Positions 45,001 through 55,795 of a DNA stretch of 64,000 bases are shown piece by piece. The number at the start of each line of letters is the position of its first letter. Within the stretch, counting starts at the first letter, position 1. The stretch is taken from contig JBANDB010000013.1 of assembly GCA_037576215.1 (NCBI GenBank), positions 1,736,001 through 1,800,000 on the forward strand, in the 5' to 3' direction. This DNA comes from Armillaria gallica. Lineage: Eukaryota > Basidiomycota > Agaricomycetes > Agaricales > Physalacriaceae. Below the pieces are notes generated by a model. The model did not search any database. It was not told the DNA's origin and worked only from the letters and a program-made list of their open reading frames with translations. The position numbers were made by a program, and so were the translations under genes.

Positions 45001-47040
45001 CCATTCCTATCGCTGTGATTATCCTGTTCAACATTGGTATGTATCCTGGCCCTCATTCGTGCCATTGAAGACTAATGGCTAGGTTAGAACTTGAATACGG
45101 AGGGCGTCGACAGCTAGTGGATCATGAAGGTATGACCAATTTTCGATGTACGAGTCATGGAGGAGCTAACTGGATTCATGCAGTAACTGCTGACTATGCC
45201 CAAGGAATACTTGTGGGCATGCATGGAGGGTCGCCCATGTGTGCAGATGGTGAGAGGAGGGGTAGCATGGATCAGCAGGCAAGGGATGGTTGGACACTTC
45301 TTTGATTAGCCTAGATCAGTGGTTTTCGCCACTCGGATACAGGTTGGTACAGCCACGGGGGTAGTTTGCGGATGTTGGATGGGACGTCGAGCAGTCTTGT
45401 AGCTGGACAGTGCAGTACTTGCAGTGAAGATATTCTTCAGCATTCTATGTCCATGGAGATGGTGTGCAGATGCTTGGATGGGGAAGCATAGACATCACAC
45501 TGAATGTGATACATGCATGCAGTGATACGGCAAGGTACGGCAGCATCCCCAGAGTCAACATCACTCACAGTACCATGCCAGTTTCATTGATGGGTTTGTT
45601 GATTCTGTGATGCTTGTCACAGTGCCAGCGTGAACCTGTACCATGACCATCTGGAAGGTATGAGTGCATATGCTGCATGTTTCCTTCCTCTTTACTGACT
45701 TACATGTGGAACCATGTTTCATTTCATCTCTTCAAGACTCAATACCAGTATGAAGGTATGCATCACCTTGACATTATCTGATTGCATACTGATATTGATC
45801 TTTAGTCTTCTCTGTTTTTGGACCAGCAAGTGACAATAATAGATGTGATATGCAGCTGAAATGGTTGACATGGTATGTTTGGTGCAGTCTTTTCCTCTTC
45901 CATTGAGTAACTGGCATTGTGTCCTGTAGGCTTCCATTGTCCTTCAAGTTGGTATATCTGGCTACCATAGTGCCTAGAAGTGGACACCTGAGACTGAAGA
46001 TTCGGTTCAAAGGTATAGACTGCAGGGCAGCAATGCTAGGATGAGGTGGGCTCGCTTTTTTACTTATGTACTGCATGAATGCTGACCGGCTCATTTTGCA
46101 GTCGGCCACCTTCCTTCGATCTGTACTGATGCAAGCACGGCCAATGTTCAAGTAGGGCATTCCTCGACTCTGACAGCCTCTATGAATTAATGACGACATT
46201 GCAGTTCTCTCAAATCAAGCAGGCTGGATAGTGAGGGATGATGAACGAGATGGACAGGTGGACATGTGTGTGTGCACATTGGTAAGCAGGCGGTAATACT
46301 GTTATGAGGCATGTGCTAACATAGCGGGGATAGCACCATAGGTTCATGGGAGAGAGGGTCATGGATTAGCTAGGGAGATGGACAAGAGGGTGCCTCCTAA
46401 TAATAGCATGTACCTTGTAGACACTGGAGTGAGTTTATGAGACAGTGCATGCACCTCCATGCCATGTGGCGATCCAACGTCTTTTTCTCTGGGAGGAATT
46501 TAACAGGCGGTTTCGCAGGTGTGCAACTCATTGTTGAGTCAATATCAACTACGCCTTGAATGTATGTCATCGCAGATGGGATAAATTGACCAAGATCTTC
46601 ATGTGTGCACCATGTTCCCAGGCTGTCTTCTGCAGCATTGTTTGCAAGTGTGTCAGGGCTGAGGTGTGCTTTGCCTTCCAACATGCGTCCACAGGCAACT
46701 TGAGCACCTCGTCTCTGCACTCCCTGGACAATATTTTGAAATGGGAAATAGTGAGTACAGTTAATCTACGATTGTTTCGAGTACTTATTTCGGTGATGTT
46801 AGCACTCTCAAGAATTACAGGAAGTGTGCTTTGGATTTGCATCAGATTGATCTGGAAATGCTTGTGCTCTGTATTCATGACTCTAAAGAGACCAATAGAT
46901 TCACCTCCAAGTGTAGTCTCTGTTTCAGATGGGAATACCAACTTGATTGCACCTTCAGAGATGGTAGAGGAGGCACTGACCAGGAGTGATTGTTCAGAAG
47001 AAGATGGGGAGCTTGTGTTGGAGGTGACAGCTGATTCATG
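42010..47040. other. 5-kb stretch with no recognised gene
   Basis: Scattered short open fragments on both strands without family motifs or consistent splice structure. The best by length are 43,758-44,141 (-), 46,567-47,151 (-) and 46,556-47,041 (+); the last two overlap. Repeat-like, CpG-poor sequence. Confidence 0.35.
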
Positions 47041-47604
47041 AGCCACCATGCAACCAGAAGAACCCTCAGCATCGTTTATGATGGGTCCTGGGATCCTTCC
47101 TGTGGATGAAGAGTCAAACAGTGATTCTGATGATGCTCCTGATGATATCAATGAGGGGAGGTCTTTTTCTTATCATTATAGAGACTCATGGGTATGTCAG
47201 TCAGCAACAAAGACAGAAAAGAGATTTAAATGTATTTCCAGGGAATCACTCTTCCCAAAGTCACCCTTTCTGCATTCACTGAGACTGGCCAAGCGGAATC
47301 ATCTATCAAGGTTCCAAAGCAGCAGTCATACACTGGTTGAAGTCCCATTATATCATCCTCCCTTGTGGACACTCCCTGCGCTACCCTCAGCATTGAGGGG
47401 ATCTTAGATCAACTGAATGTCATGCTTGGGACATCACACATGCTTGACACCCCATCTCTCTCGCCACTTCTAAATCAGTGCATTGAGAAGAACAATGACT
47501 TTGGCACAGCTTATGCCCTCCTTCATCCAGTATGGAAGACAGATGGCAAGAGCAACATGCAAAATAAACTTAGCAGATATGAAAAAAAGGACAAGAAGCA
47601 GTGA
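47041..47604 (+). pseudogene. N-terminal fragment of a HET-type protein
   Basis: 47,048-47,220 is acidic (ESNSDSDDAPDDINEG). After a small break, 47,365-47,604 reads ILDQLNVMLGTSHMLDTPS, LLNQCIEKNNDFGTAYALLH, then a basic end and TGA. LGTSYTLDTPSL..DFGTAYG is the N-terminal segment of many Agaricomycete proteins with a heterokaryon-incompatibility (HET) domain. The HET domain itself is absent, so this is a truncated copy. The assignment rests on remembered family sequence and should be searched. Confidence 0.55.
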
Positions 47605-47689
47605 CAAAAAGCAACAATAAGCTGGAGATTTGATGTGATATAGACTCTCAACTCACTGGTCAAGAAAGCACCCACTCAACTATCACACT

Positions 47690-48380
47690 CAAACTATCTC
47701 CAAGCTATCCCACACCATCGGGTTGCATAGATGGTGGCACCGAGAACTGAGATGTCACTCTTGAAATTACCATCCACTGTGACCCAGGGAAGTCTCATAT
47801 AGCACCAGCGGAGTACAGTGGAAGCATATAAGCTTGCAAGGGCATAGTGATGTTGTATCCAAGATGGCTGTCGAGCCCTTTGAAGAGTGCACTTGACACA
47901 AGGTAGCATATTGCTGTACACAACAACATTTAGTCCACCCATCACGGTCAAAGAAAAAGCCATAAGCGTACTGTCTGGTCATATCAGATCTTGCAGCCAC
48001 AATAACTATGGCCATTTCTGCAATGAATTCTTGGTAGCTGATTGTAACCCTTACAGCAAGTCAGCATAGTCAAAGTAATGAAATTGATGCATACCTAAGC
48101 ACCCATCTCGGCTTGCAGCTTCCTAAGGCAATCACTCCTACTCAAGGTGCTGACTCTAACCTCAGCCACAGCTGCTCTGCCTAAACCACAGAGTTCGTCT
48201 GCCACCATGCAAGTCCTGCTCCCATTGAATCCATGTATTCCCTCATCTGTCCAAAATCTGAACAGCCGGAACTTCCCTTGTAGAGCACATCACCCATACA
48301 TCGCCCTAAGAGTCAATCAAGGGGGTTTTGAGTACCAGAGCCATCATAATCATTCAGAAAGGTGCCTCGAATGGTAGATC
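47690..48380 (-). repeat. Dispersed repeat, copy 1
   Basis: 47,700-47,860 resembles 61,790-61,900, and 47,870-48,260 resembles 62,875-63,276, both in the same orientation. Minus-strand fragments are open (DMTRQYAYGFFFDRDGWTKC; AAVAEVRVSTLSRSDCLRKL), with the second copy reading KYAYPFFIECDR. A decayed multicopy gene is likely, but the family is not recognised. Confidence 0.5.
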
Positions 48381-49150
48381 AATGATGCTGGATGATGAAC
48401 ATTTTGGGCAAGAATTTTCCCATGAAGATGAATGTGCATGAGGAAGTGGAACAAGAGCACGACGCTCCAAAGATGCAGCTCCTCAAACAGTCATGGTAGC
48501 CATTCTTGCTACAGCATCATTCTTTTGACTTCTGTGCCTGAACCACAGAGTTTGGCCACATTGAATTCACATACTCCCCTCATCTCTTTGACAACCAGCA
48601 CTGACTGTAGCACTGAAGCATACAGTATCAGGGTATCTCATCCCTATGAAGAATAGGATAAGCTGGAGATCCAATTCACGATAAATTCCAAACATACAAG
48701 GTGAACAAGCACCCGCCATGACTAATTCAGCCACCTGGTCATGCAGCCTATCTAGTTGCCTAGTGTCATGGTATAGCCCAAGCTCTAGTCTTCCATGCCT
48801 AGATTGATATCAATGAGGACAAAAACAAGCACAAGTGATAATGAATGAACCAGTTGCTAGTCAGATTGACTATCTCTGCCAGGCCACCGACACTGAATGT
48901 GGTGAATCATCCATCCTGTGATATGAGATGGACTAAGATGCAGTCATTACACCCATCTTTGCCTGCCTACAAATACATCGCCACCATTGGCAACAACAGT
49001 AAAGTCAGCCCTTGTCACACAGGATGTCCTGTCACTCGTCTCTACCTAGAAGTCTTCCAATATCTCTGACAGACCCTATCACCCATTATAAAGTTGACTA
49101 TGGGAACTGGTAACAAATCTCTGTTGTAATCAAGGAGACTCAATAGTCCT

Positions 49151-49378
49151 GTGGTGATGGGTCAGACACGGTATAGTCAGGCAAATGGTGTCGAACTGTT
49201 TGTACCATCAGAGTTTGGGTTTGCAAGAGCTGGGGCACCTCTGAGCTGGTCAAGGCACAAGGATTATTTTGCTAGCAAGTCCACCATGTTGCTACTGATT
49301 GAACGCAGAACTGAAGATGACAGTATAAGATTGCCATCTACAAGGCTTTTCGTGAGTTTGATCTATATTTTTCAATAA
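49151..49378 (+). pseudogene. NmrA-like (isoflavone-reductase-type) fragment
   Basis: Open for 75 codons with QANGVELFVPSEFGFARAGA and HKDYFASKSTM. This is the conserved A.GV..FVPSEFG segment of NmrA-like NAD(P)-binding proteins. The Rossmann N-terminus and the C-terminal half are not present in a readable form, so it is a fragment. Confidence 0.5.
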
Positions 49379-49514
49379 CAATCACTGACTACAACAAATA
49401 CACGTTCGCTTCCTGATTCTATCAATACCAAGTCAAATCAAAAAAAAAAAGTGAATGATTTGAGGGTTCATTACCTTCCTAAAGACATGTCCATGAATTG
49501 GCCATGCCAAAACA

Positions 49515-49800
49515 CCTGTAGTGACCAGGATTTGCTTTAGGCCATGGAGCTAGCCAGCAAAACCCATTGAATTCTCTAGGGCTCTAGCCACTTGTGGCTA
49601 GGTCCACATTGCCACAAGTGGCCCAAATTCCAAATCTGGTCTGCTTTGTCATCAGCTTAGGGCACTGCCACAGGCAAAATGGCCAGCTCAATGTCTGTCA
49701 TGGCATTGAGCTCAATTTTGCACCCTCCTGCTCATTGCTGGGGTGGGCAAAAAATTGCATGGTTTAGAAATATATTTTATTGCCTATTCCCTATGTGACC
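49515..49800 (+). repeat. MITE-like repeat, copy 1
   Basis: Contains GGAGCTAGCCAG, AACCCATTGAATTCTC and the hairpin TCTAGCCACTTGTGGCTAG. An inverted copy lies at 61,290-61,590. Shared sequence runs from GTGANCC to an AT-rich end near AAATATATTTTATT. No coding sequence. Confidence 0.6.
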
Positions 49801-49851
49801 CTGACGATATGCAAATGCAAATCGTTGGATTTGTCAGCCACATTCTGGATT

Positions 49852-49985
49852 ACCTTTTTTTTGAGAATTGAAAAAATTTATTGCAAGCAAAAAGAATCAA
49901 AACCGTGAGGCCAAAAAGTTACATTCTCAAGACAGCAAGCATAACCATTAGACTACACATCCACTGAGTAAATAGATATTATATT
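49852..49985 (-). repeat. tRNA-derived SINE-like sequence
   Basis: On the minus strand GGATGTGTAGTCTAATGG contains TAGTCTAATGG, a perfect A-box (TRGYNNANNGG). About 50 nt on, GGTTTTGATTC resembles a B-box, followed by an A/T-rich tail ending CAAAAAAAA. This is the layout of a tRNA-derived SINE or a processed tRNA pseudogene. No target duplication was recognised and the cloverleaf is imperfect. Confidence 0.5.
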
Positions 49986-50961
49986 CAATATGTAGGTTTA
50001 AATAGGATATTTACCGGATAAAAAAAAATATACACCCTTGCAGTGGGTACTGCGAGCACAGGTGTCATGGGAGGCCACGATAGAGGTGCTCACTGAAAGG
50101 GTGAGCATACCATACATCCATATGGATGGTTTGCGGGTTGTTGTGGTGGCCATGACATTGTTGGGATAGGGAAATGGGGCAGGGAGGCATCGGTGCCATT
50201 TTCATGGTGATGGAGACATCTGAGAGGGAAACAGACCTCACCACTCAATTCCTCGATGTTGAAAACAGGGGTGGTGAGGTCCGTCCGGTGGTGGCTAGCC
50301 TGTAAGGGGGGGATGTAGAGGAGGAAGCATGAGGATGGCGATGCAATGCCGGCACACGATGAATGGATGGTCGGGAGTCCTGGCGCACATTGTATTCATG
50401 TTCCCCCATCCAGATAATGGGGGATACTCGAGTCTGGGGTGGCTGGGTGGTTCAGGTGGACTGGGGCAGGCTGATGTTGATGTTTGGCAAGGCAGGCAGT
50501 GGTTGGTGGGAGAATCGTTGTAGAACAACGATTGTTGGCGCATTCAGTGCGCATTTGACTCCTCTATCTATGCCCGACATGGTGGCGTATCTGTTGTCAT
50601 CGTCATTCGCTGTCGGTGTCCTGAACCTCATCCCTTCTTCTTCCTCAATGTGTCCTGCCATCCAGCATGCTCCCCCCACTCTCTCCTGATCTAGCATTGC
50701 TCCCTCATATACTCCCAGAGCAGTGCATGAGAGCATTGCCTCTCCTGCCCCATCATCATCATCTTCATCATCTTCTTTGTCGTCGTTGTCATGGCCCATC
50801 TTGCCTTCTGTGGTCCCCCCAGTGCCGAGATGATGATCAATATCCAATCCTGGGATGTAGTAAGCACTCTTGTGGTGCGTGGAAGTTGTGCTCAATGGTG
50901 ATTGACCCCAATGTCGATATGGGGGGTGCTGGGTAGGTTGAGATGGGGATGGGGGTCGATT
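49986..50961 (-). other. Host sequence left of element 3, with interrupted open frame
   Basis: A minus-strand frame (50,895-50,452) rich in acidic residues and His is continued upstream across the element 3 target by 60,060-59,950 (RPPPQPQNRPPSPSQP spans the junction, with a TGA at an Arg-like position just before). So element 3 may have interrupted a low-complexity open frame. No family recognised; it could be a fortuitous frame in repeat DNA. Confidence 0.35.
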
Positions 50962-50966
50962 TTGTG

Positions 50967-51380
50967 TGTTACAATTTATTCATTTCATTTCTTATCTTAT
51001 CTTATCGTGACCACTTACCCTTATCTTATCTTAGATCTGCGACTCCACGGAGCCTTCGTAAATCTTCACATCATCACACTCCACAGGTGGAGCAGATGTT
51101 GCCATATTCTCGGGCACCGTGTATTTGGCTTATTCACTTTCTAACATGGTACCCTCATCTTAGCACTCATTACAGACCCTCACCGTAGTATAAAAGTAGA
51201 GTACTCAAAGCTGTATATTCCCTAGCTTTGAGCTAATGTTCATTCATACCAAAACACATTCCTTCTCGCTAAGCGCTATCTAAGTTCGCCTTGGGCGGCA
51301 ATCATCAAAGGACTAGTCGGTGACTGTACAAACACGATACAGCCGAACTATTTACCCTTGATTGCAGTTCGGGTCTTACA
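50967..51380 (+). repeat. Element 3, 5' LTR with promoter
   Basis: It has an array of CTTATC (GATAAG) units near the U3 start (about 50,991-51,005) plus two more at 51,020-51,031. A TATA box TATAAAAG lies at 51,189-51,196. The presumed transcript start is at AGCTTTGAGCTAA (51,224-51,236), 35 bp after the TATA box. Confidence 0.92.
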
Positions 51381-51381
51381 T

Positions 51382-51394
51382 TTAACTCAAAGCT
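51382..51394 (+). other. Element 3 primer binding site (self-priming type)
   Basis: TTAACTCAAAGCT begins one base inside the LTR. It is complementary to AGCTTTGAGCTAA at the predicted 5' end of the element's own transcript except for one position (A where G would pair), consistent with a C-to-T change on the other strand. Confidence 0.75.
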
Positions 51395-51424
51395 TTTTTC
51401 TAACCCTCTTGCATAGAAGCATCC

Positions 51425-51835
51425 ATGGAAGACGACACCCATATCATAGCCATCTCACTAGGAATACCAAGCGCTACCTTTCTCTCTGTGGCTCTCCTTC
51501 TTGCAATCAGGTTTCAATACAGACCACTACAGCAGATAAGGGCAACCTCTGCTCCCCCCACATTCGCTAGACCCCCAAACCCCACCAACGATCCTAATGG
51601 CATCCCGCTCGAGCAGCTCCCACCCCAAGTCATCCACGCACCCATACCATGGCACCCGATCCCAATCGACCAGTTCACTAGGGCAAGAGTCGACAATGAG
51701 GAGGAGGACATTTCTGAGTCACCTTCTCCCGAGGACACGGAGGGAAGAGCTCCTCCCCCTCCCAGAGAACGCATGCCAATCATCACCATCTCCACCGCAT
51801 CTCCCACTCCCAAGTATGTCCCATACGTCCCTTGA
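51425..51835 (+). pseudogene. Element 3 Gag N-terminus with membrane segment
   Basis: ATG 51,425 lies 45 nt after the LTR. MEDDTH is followed by a hydrophobic helix (about residues 7-29, with IPSATFLSVALLLAI), then RFQYRPLQQIR and a Pro-rich, acidic region. The frame ends at 51,835. The next Gag part is open in another frame (51,890-52,477), so a frameshift lies between. Topology is predicted from composition only. Confidence 0.7.
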
Positions 51836-51889
51836 ACTCCCTCACCCAGCACATATGCCCGATTCATCGCCCGTGTCGGGGGATTCAAC

Positions 51890-53936
51890 ATGGGCCGTGA
51901 TGTTAGACCTAACTCCCCAGCCACCAATAATGACACTAGGGATAACAGGGACCCTACTCCACCACCCACAGCCAGTATCACTCCCGACGAGTTCTGGGAT
52001 AATATCGATATCCCCTATAGCACCTACTTCCCCAGTTGCGACTCGCCCGACCACCGTACCCATGGAAGACGTGGAAACCTTACAACGTGGGACTACCCTG
52101 TACAGGCCCGCGAGCAGACACTCGAGCCTGTACACGTCGAGGTACGTGACGAGGAACCCGTCGAGGAACCCATTGCCAGCCCCTCAACCCACCTATCCCT
52201 GCCAAGATGCTCCTCCGGTTGGCGAAACATCAGGTCCCTGTACAGGTCCCCACACCGTCCTCCCCGAGCAAGTGCCTGGGAGCGACTCGCCCAGTCCTTC
52301 CAAGAGCAGCCCCGGATCGAGCCTTCCTTTGGGCTGGGCAAGTTGAGCAGCACAACGCTTGCAGACCGACCACCCCGTCCCCCCACTCTGTTCCCAACAA
52401 TCGACAGAATTTCCCGCTCGTCCACTGAGCCGTCGCGTGAGCATACGCCCACTCCCAGAAGCGACGACACTAACTGACGCCATCAATTTTTATAATGAAA
52501 CAGACGATGACCCTTCTATTCCTATTCCTGCTTTATTAAGGCAAGCAAATCTTCAGGACATTTTTAATTATTTTGCCTTTGAATTACCATTCAATCGGGT
52601 TTGGGGAACGTCCCCAGCCGGAAACGAATATTTTATAAAGAGACAGCAGGGTCTCCCATCAGACGAAATCTTACAGTATGAAGTGGAGCGGAATGCTTGC
52701 TTCCTATGGAATGAAATACACCCGGATGCCGTAATGGAGGAATTTCCCCCTTATGAAGAAGCTGCACAGGAGATCGAGATACAGGAACCAATGCCAGATG
52801 AGCCGCCGATACCACCTCCTCATATCACTAATACTTTCATATACGCTACGTGACAGGCAGTGCCAGGAACGTACCAACACAGGTACACACCATTTGCCGG
52901 TGCCAACGGAGCCGGAGGAAGCAGTGGCGGGGGCAGACAACCCGCACAACCACCGCAACCTCCCGCCGCACCTCAGAGGGTAATGCTCCCATGATTCCTG
53001 GCGCCGCCAGCACTACCAGATCCACCCATTCCCTGGGAGCTCCGAGTAGGGGCTGTCACCCCCTATGATGACTTCAAACCGAAAATCTTGAAGGAAGTCG
53101 ACGATTTCAAGGGGGACTCAGACGACATCGCCTGATTCTTCCTAAAGTGCAAACTGCACTTCAACGTGTTCAATCGACACTTCTGACACCATCCCCATAA
53201 AGTCGCCTTCTGCGTCTCTAGACTCACAGACGACGCTGAAAGGTGGTGGCGGCTAGCCACACAAGTCATAGGAAGGATGGCGGACGGGGAACAGCAGTAT
53301 TCAACTTATGAAGACTTCAAGTTGGAGCTTAACAAGAGATTCTGGAAGGACGCTGATGCACAGCTAAAGTATTCGCAGTGGGAGAAACTCAAGCAGTTGA
53401 AGCACAGGGACAGCGACAAATTCTTCCAACTCTTTGAAGAATTAGCCTTTCACGCTGGGGTACGTGCTAACGACCAGGTAATGCTCCATCAGATCATGAA
53501 GGCCGCCCAACAGTCGAGTAAAAACACTATATACTCGGCTGATGGAGACGTACTGACCGACTACCCAGCCTGGAAGGCGTGTCTACTCCGGATCGACTAC
53601 AACTGGTGCCTCAAGCAGGCAGAAGGAATGACCACAGTACCATCTCGACCGCAATCACAGAAGGCTATGACCACGCCTGTACAAGGGGGTCAACAAAGGG
53701 TCCCGACGACCACAATGGCGACAGGGATGACCTTCGGAGGTAGAGGCGCGCCGATGGATGTCGACACAGCCAGGGCAGTGTTGGTTTGTTATAGATGCGG
53801 CAAGAAAGGCCACTTCAAATGCAACTGCCCTACCGCCCCGAAGACCAGGACAGAGGCATTGCGACGCACAAATACCTACTGGGATTTACAGGAAAACCTC
53901 TCAACAATTGAGGAGGTAAAAGAGACCGCCATCTAG
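51890..53936 (+). pseudogene. Element 3 Gag, capsid-like part and zinc knuckle
   Basis: Pro/Ser-rich region, then 52,359-52,853 (DIFNYFAFELPFNRVWGTSP), a Gly/Gln-rich hinge, and the capsid-like segment (DDFKPKILKEVDDFKGDSDD; DAERWWRLATQVIGRM; YSQWEKLKQLKHRDSDKFFQ). TGA codons at 53,133 and 53,184 stand at Arg-like positions. It ends with knuckle CYRCGKKGHFKCNC (about 53,786-53,827), complete C-x2-C-x4-H-x4-C. Confidence 0.85.
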
Positions 53937-53953
53937 ATAACGATTCAATCTAT

Positions 53954-55795
53954 TTGGCGGATATGGGCTTGGTTTTGGCTGGTACGCCTATCTCACTTAA
54001 CAATTGTACTCATATATCGCCTGTAGTAACCCTAGCGCATTCGAATATACCTGCGACTTCGCAATCAGACCAGGAACCAAGCAAGAATCAAACACCAGAC
54101 ACTGTGATAGTTGGACTATTGGCAGTCCCAGGAATGAGCGGCACAGTCGTCCGACTACCGGCTCAATGTTCGACGAGTAACCTATTACAGGCAAAAGCAA
54201 ACGACAAGTCGCCTACCATAGCGACACCCGTCATAACAGCAGCACCTCGGGTATGTGCTCCCACAACGCGAGATGATTCCTTGATTGGTGGGGCGCATGC
54301 CGCAAGACAGGGCCGACTGGATGGGGCATTGGATAGACCGCCTCTGCATGCGGAGGTGTGAGTCCCCTTTGATGAAGCGGCTCTCCGGAGTCCCTGCTGC
54401 ACAGGGAGTTTTGAGGGAATAGCTACGGCGAAACCTCCTCTGGATAAAGGGAATACCACAAGGCTAGCAAAGTTTAAATCCCACGATGGGGCTTTGGCAG
54501 CAGCCACAGACGACAGCTCCCGCAACGCTGGATTACAGAAGACGAGGGACACAGCGAGGGACTATTTGCCCTCGGTCCTGAAGACGACGATTGAGGACGA
54601 ACCAGAGTCAGGTAAGTGCCCCTGACCAGTTGCCAATGCCTGTCGTGACACAGGGCGACCCAACGAAGGGGGAACGCCGAATGCAACGAGGGACCTGGCT
54701 ATGAACCCAGGCTTGAAGGAACCGGTTGAAGGCGACCGCAGCACTGCAATGGGAAGAAGTGTAGGCACTCATTGTTCGACAGTGTCAGCCCAACCTACTG
54801 TCTCTTTACGAGACGGTACCTTCACAGAACACACCTCCCGTTCCATGACCGACTTGAAAGCCGCAGGGGAGGAAGCTGCTAGTGCCCAGGCAGTGCAAAG
54901 GGGGCATCAAGTAGATTTTATGGAAGTACCTGATGCCAAGGACGTGTCAAGTTTCATGATGAACAAGAATGCTAATTTAACCCCTTTAGACTTAGAAACT
55001 GCGGTGACCTCACCGACGGTAGTCAAGCCCATATGGGTCGACGCGAAGGTTAAAGAGGCCCTGCAACTCGCACGCACTTATACAGGTGGCAAGACTTATA
55101 GTGAATGGCTCAAACCATTCGGAGCCGAGTGGACTCTGCGCGGAGTAGTCGAAGCACACACAGAGTCAGAAGCGAAGGCGATCCTAAAGAATTGGATTCA
55201 CAAGGATCGCGCTGAGGAAGTAGTCAACTCAACAATTGAAGCAATGAGGGGGATGAAGCGAATCAATGCACTTTGGTGGCTTGAAGAGCTGCGAGAGCCG
55301 AAGCGATATATCAGCATGCTAAGCGAGAAAGGGAAGGACCTGGTTATCCCCATACGAATCGGAACACCAGGAGCCCTTGCCGAAATCTCCACAGCTGCGT
55401 TGGTAGACAGCAGATGCACCAGCAGTGCCATCAATCAAAGATTCATTGAACAACACAACATCCCGACTCGAGCAACTGCCGCACCAATCCCGGTCTATAA
55501 TGCTGATGGAACCAGGAACCAAGGAGGATCAATTACCAAATACGCTGAGATCGAACTCAAAATCGGAGATCATTCAGAATGAATAGATCTAGCCGTAACA
55601 GATCTCAGTGATAAAACGATCTTCCTCGGTCACGATTGGTTAGCCCAGCATAATCTGATCATCAATTGGAAGACAGGAGGATTAATGTTTGCATGATGCG
55701 AATGTCGCAAGAACCCATTCACACTACCTGATGCAGATCCTGATGACCAGTGGGACGAGGAACTGGAAGAGGGAGATACCATTCTCGTGATAGAT
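53954..55795 (+). pseudogene. Element 3 linker and aspartic protease
   Basis: 53,954-54,361 and 54,701-55,582 are open and separated by a disturbed stretch. The linker matches element 1 (VQRGHQVDFMEVPDAKD; KPFGAEWTLRGVVEA). The protease has ALVDSRCTSSAIN: Gly of the catalytic DSG is Arg (codon 55,412-55,414), explained by AGC|GGA to AGC|AGA, a CpG transition. TGA codons follow GDHSE (55,580) and LMFA (55,694), where element 1 has Arg and His. The protease is predicted inactive. Confidence 0.8.

Noticed and set aside
45075..45305. Plus-strand open frame of 76 codons (ARLELEYGGRRQLVDHEG) as a gene
   Set aside because: Isolated, no family motif, no exon continuation on either side.
50452..50895. 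Acidic minus-strand frame as a confident gene
   Set aside because: Low complexity (EDDEDDDD, His-rich) in repeat-like DNA; reported only as a possible interrupted frame.
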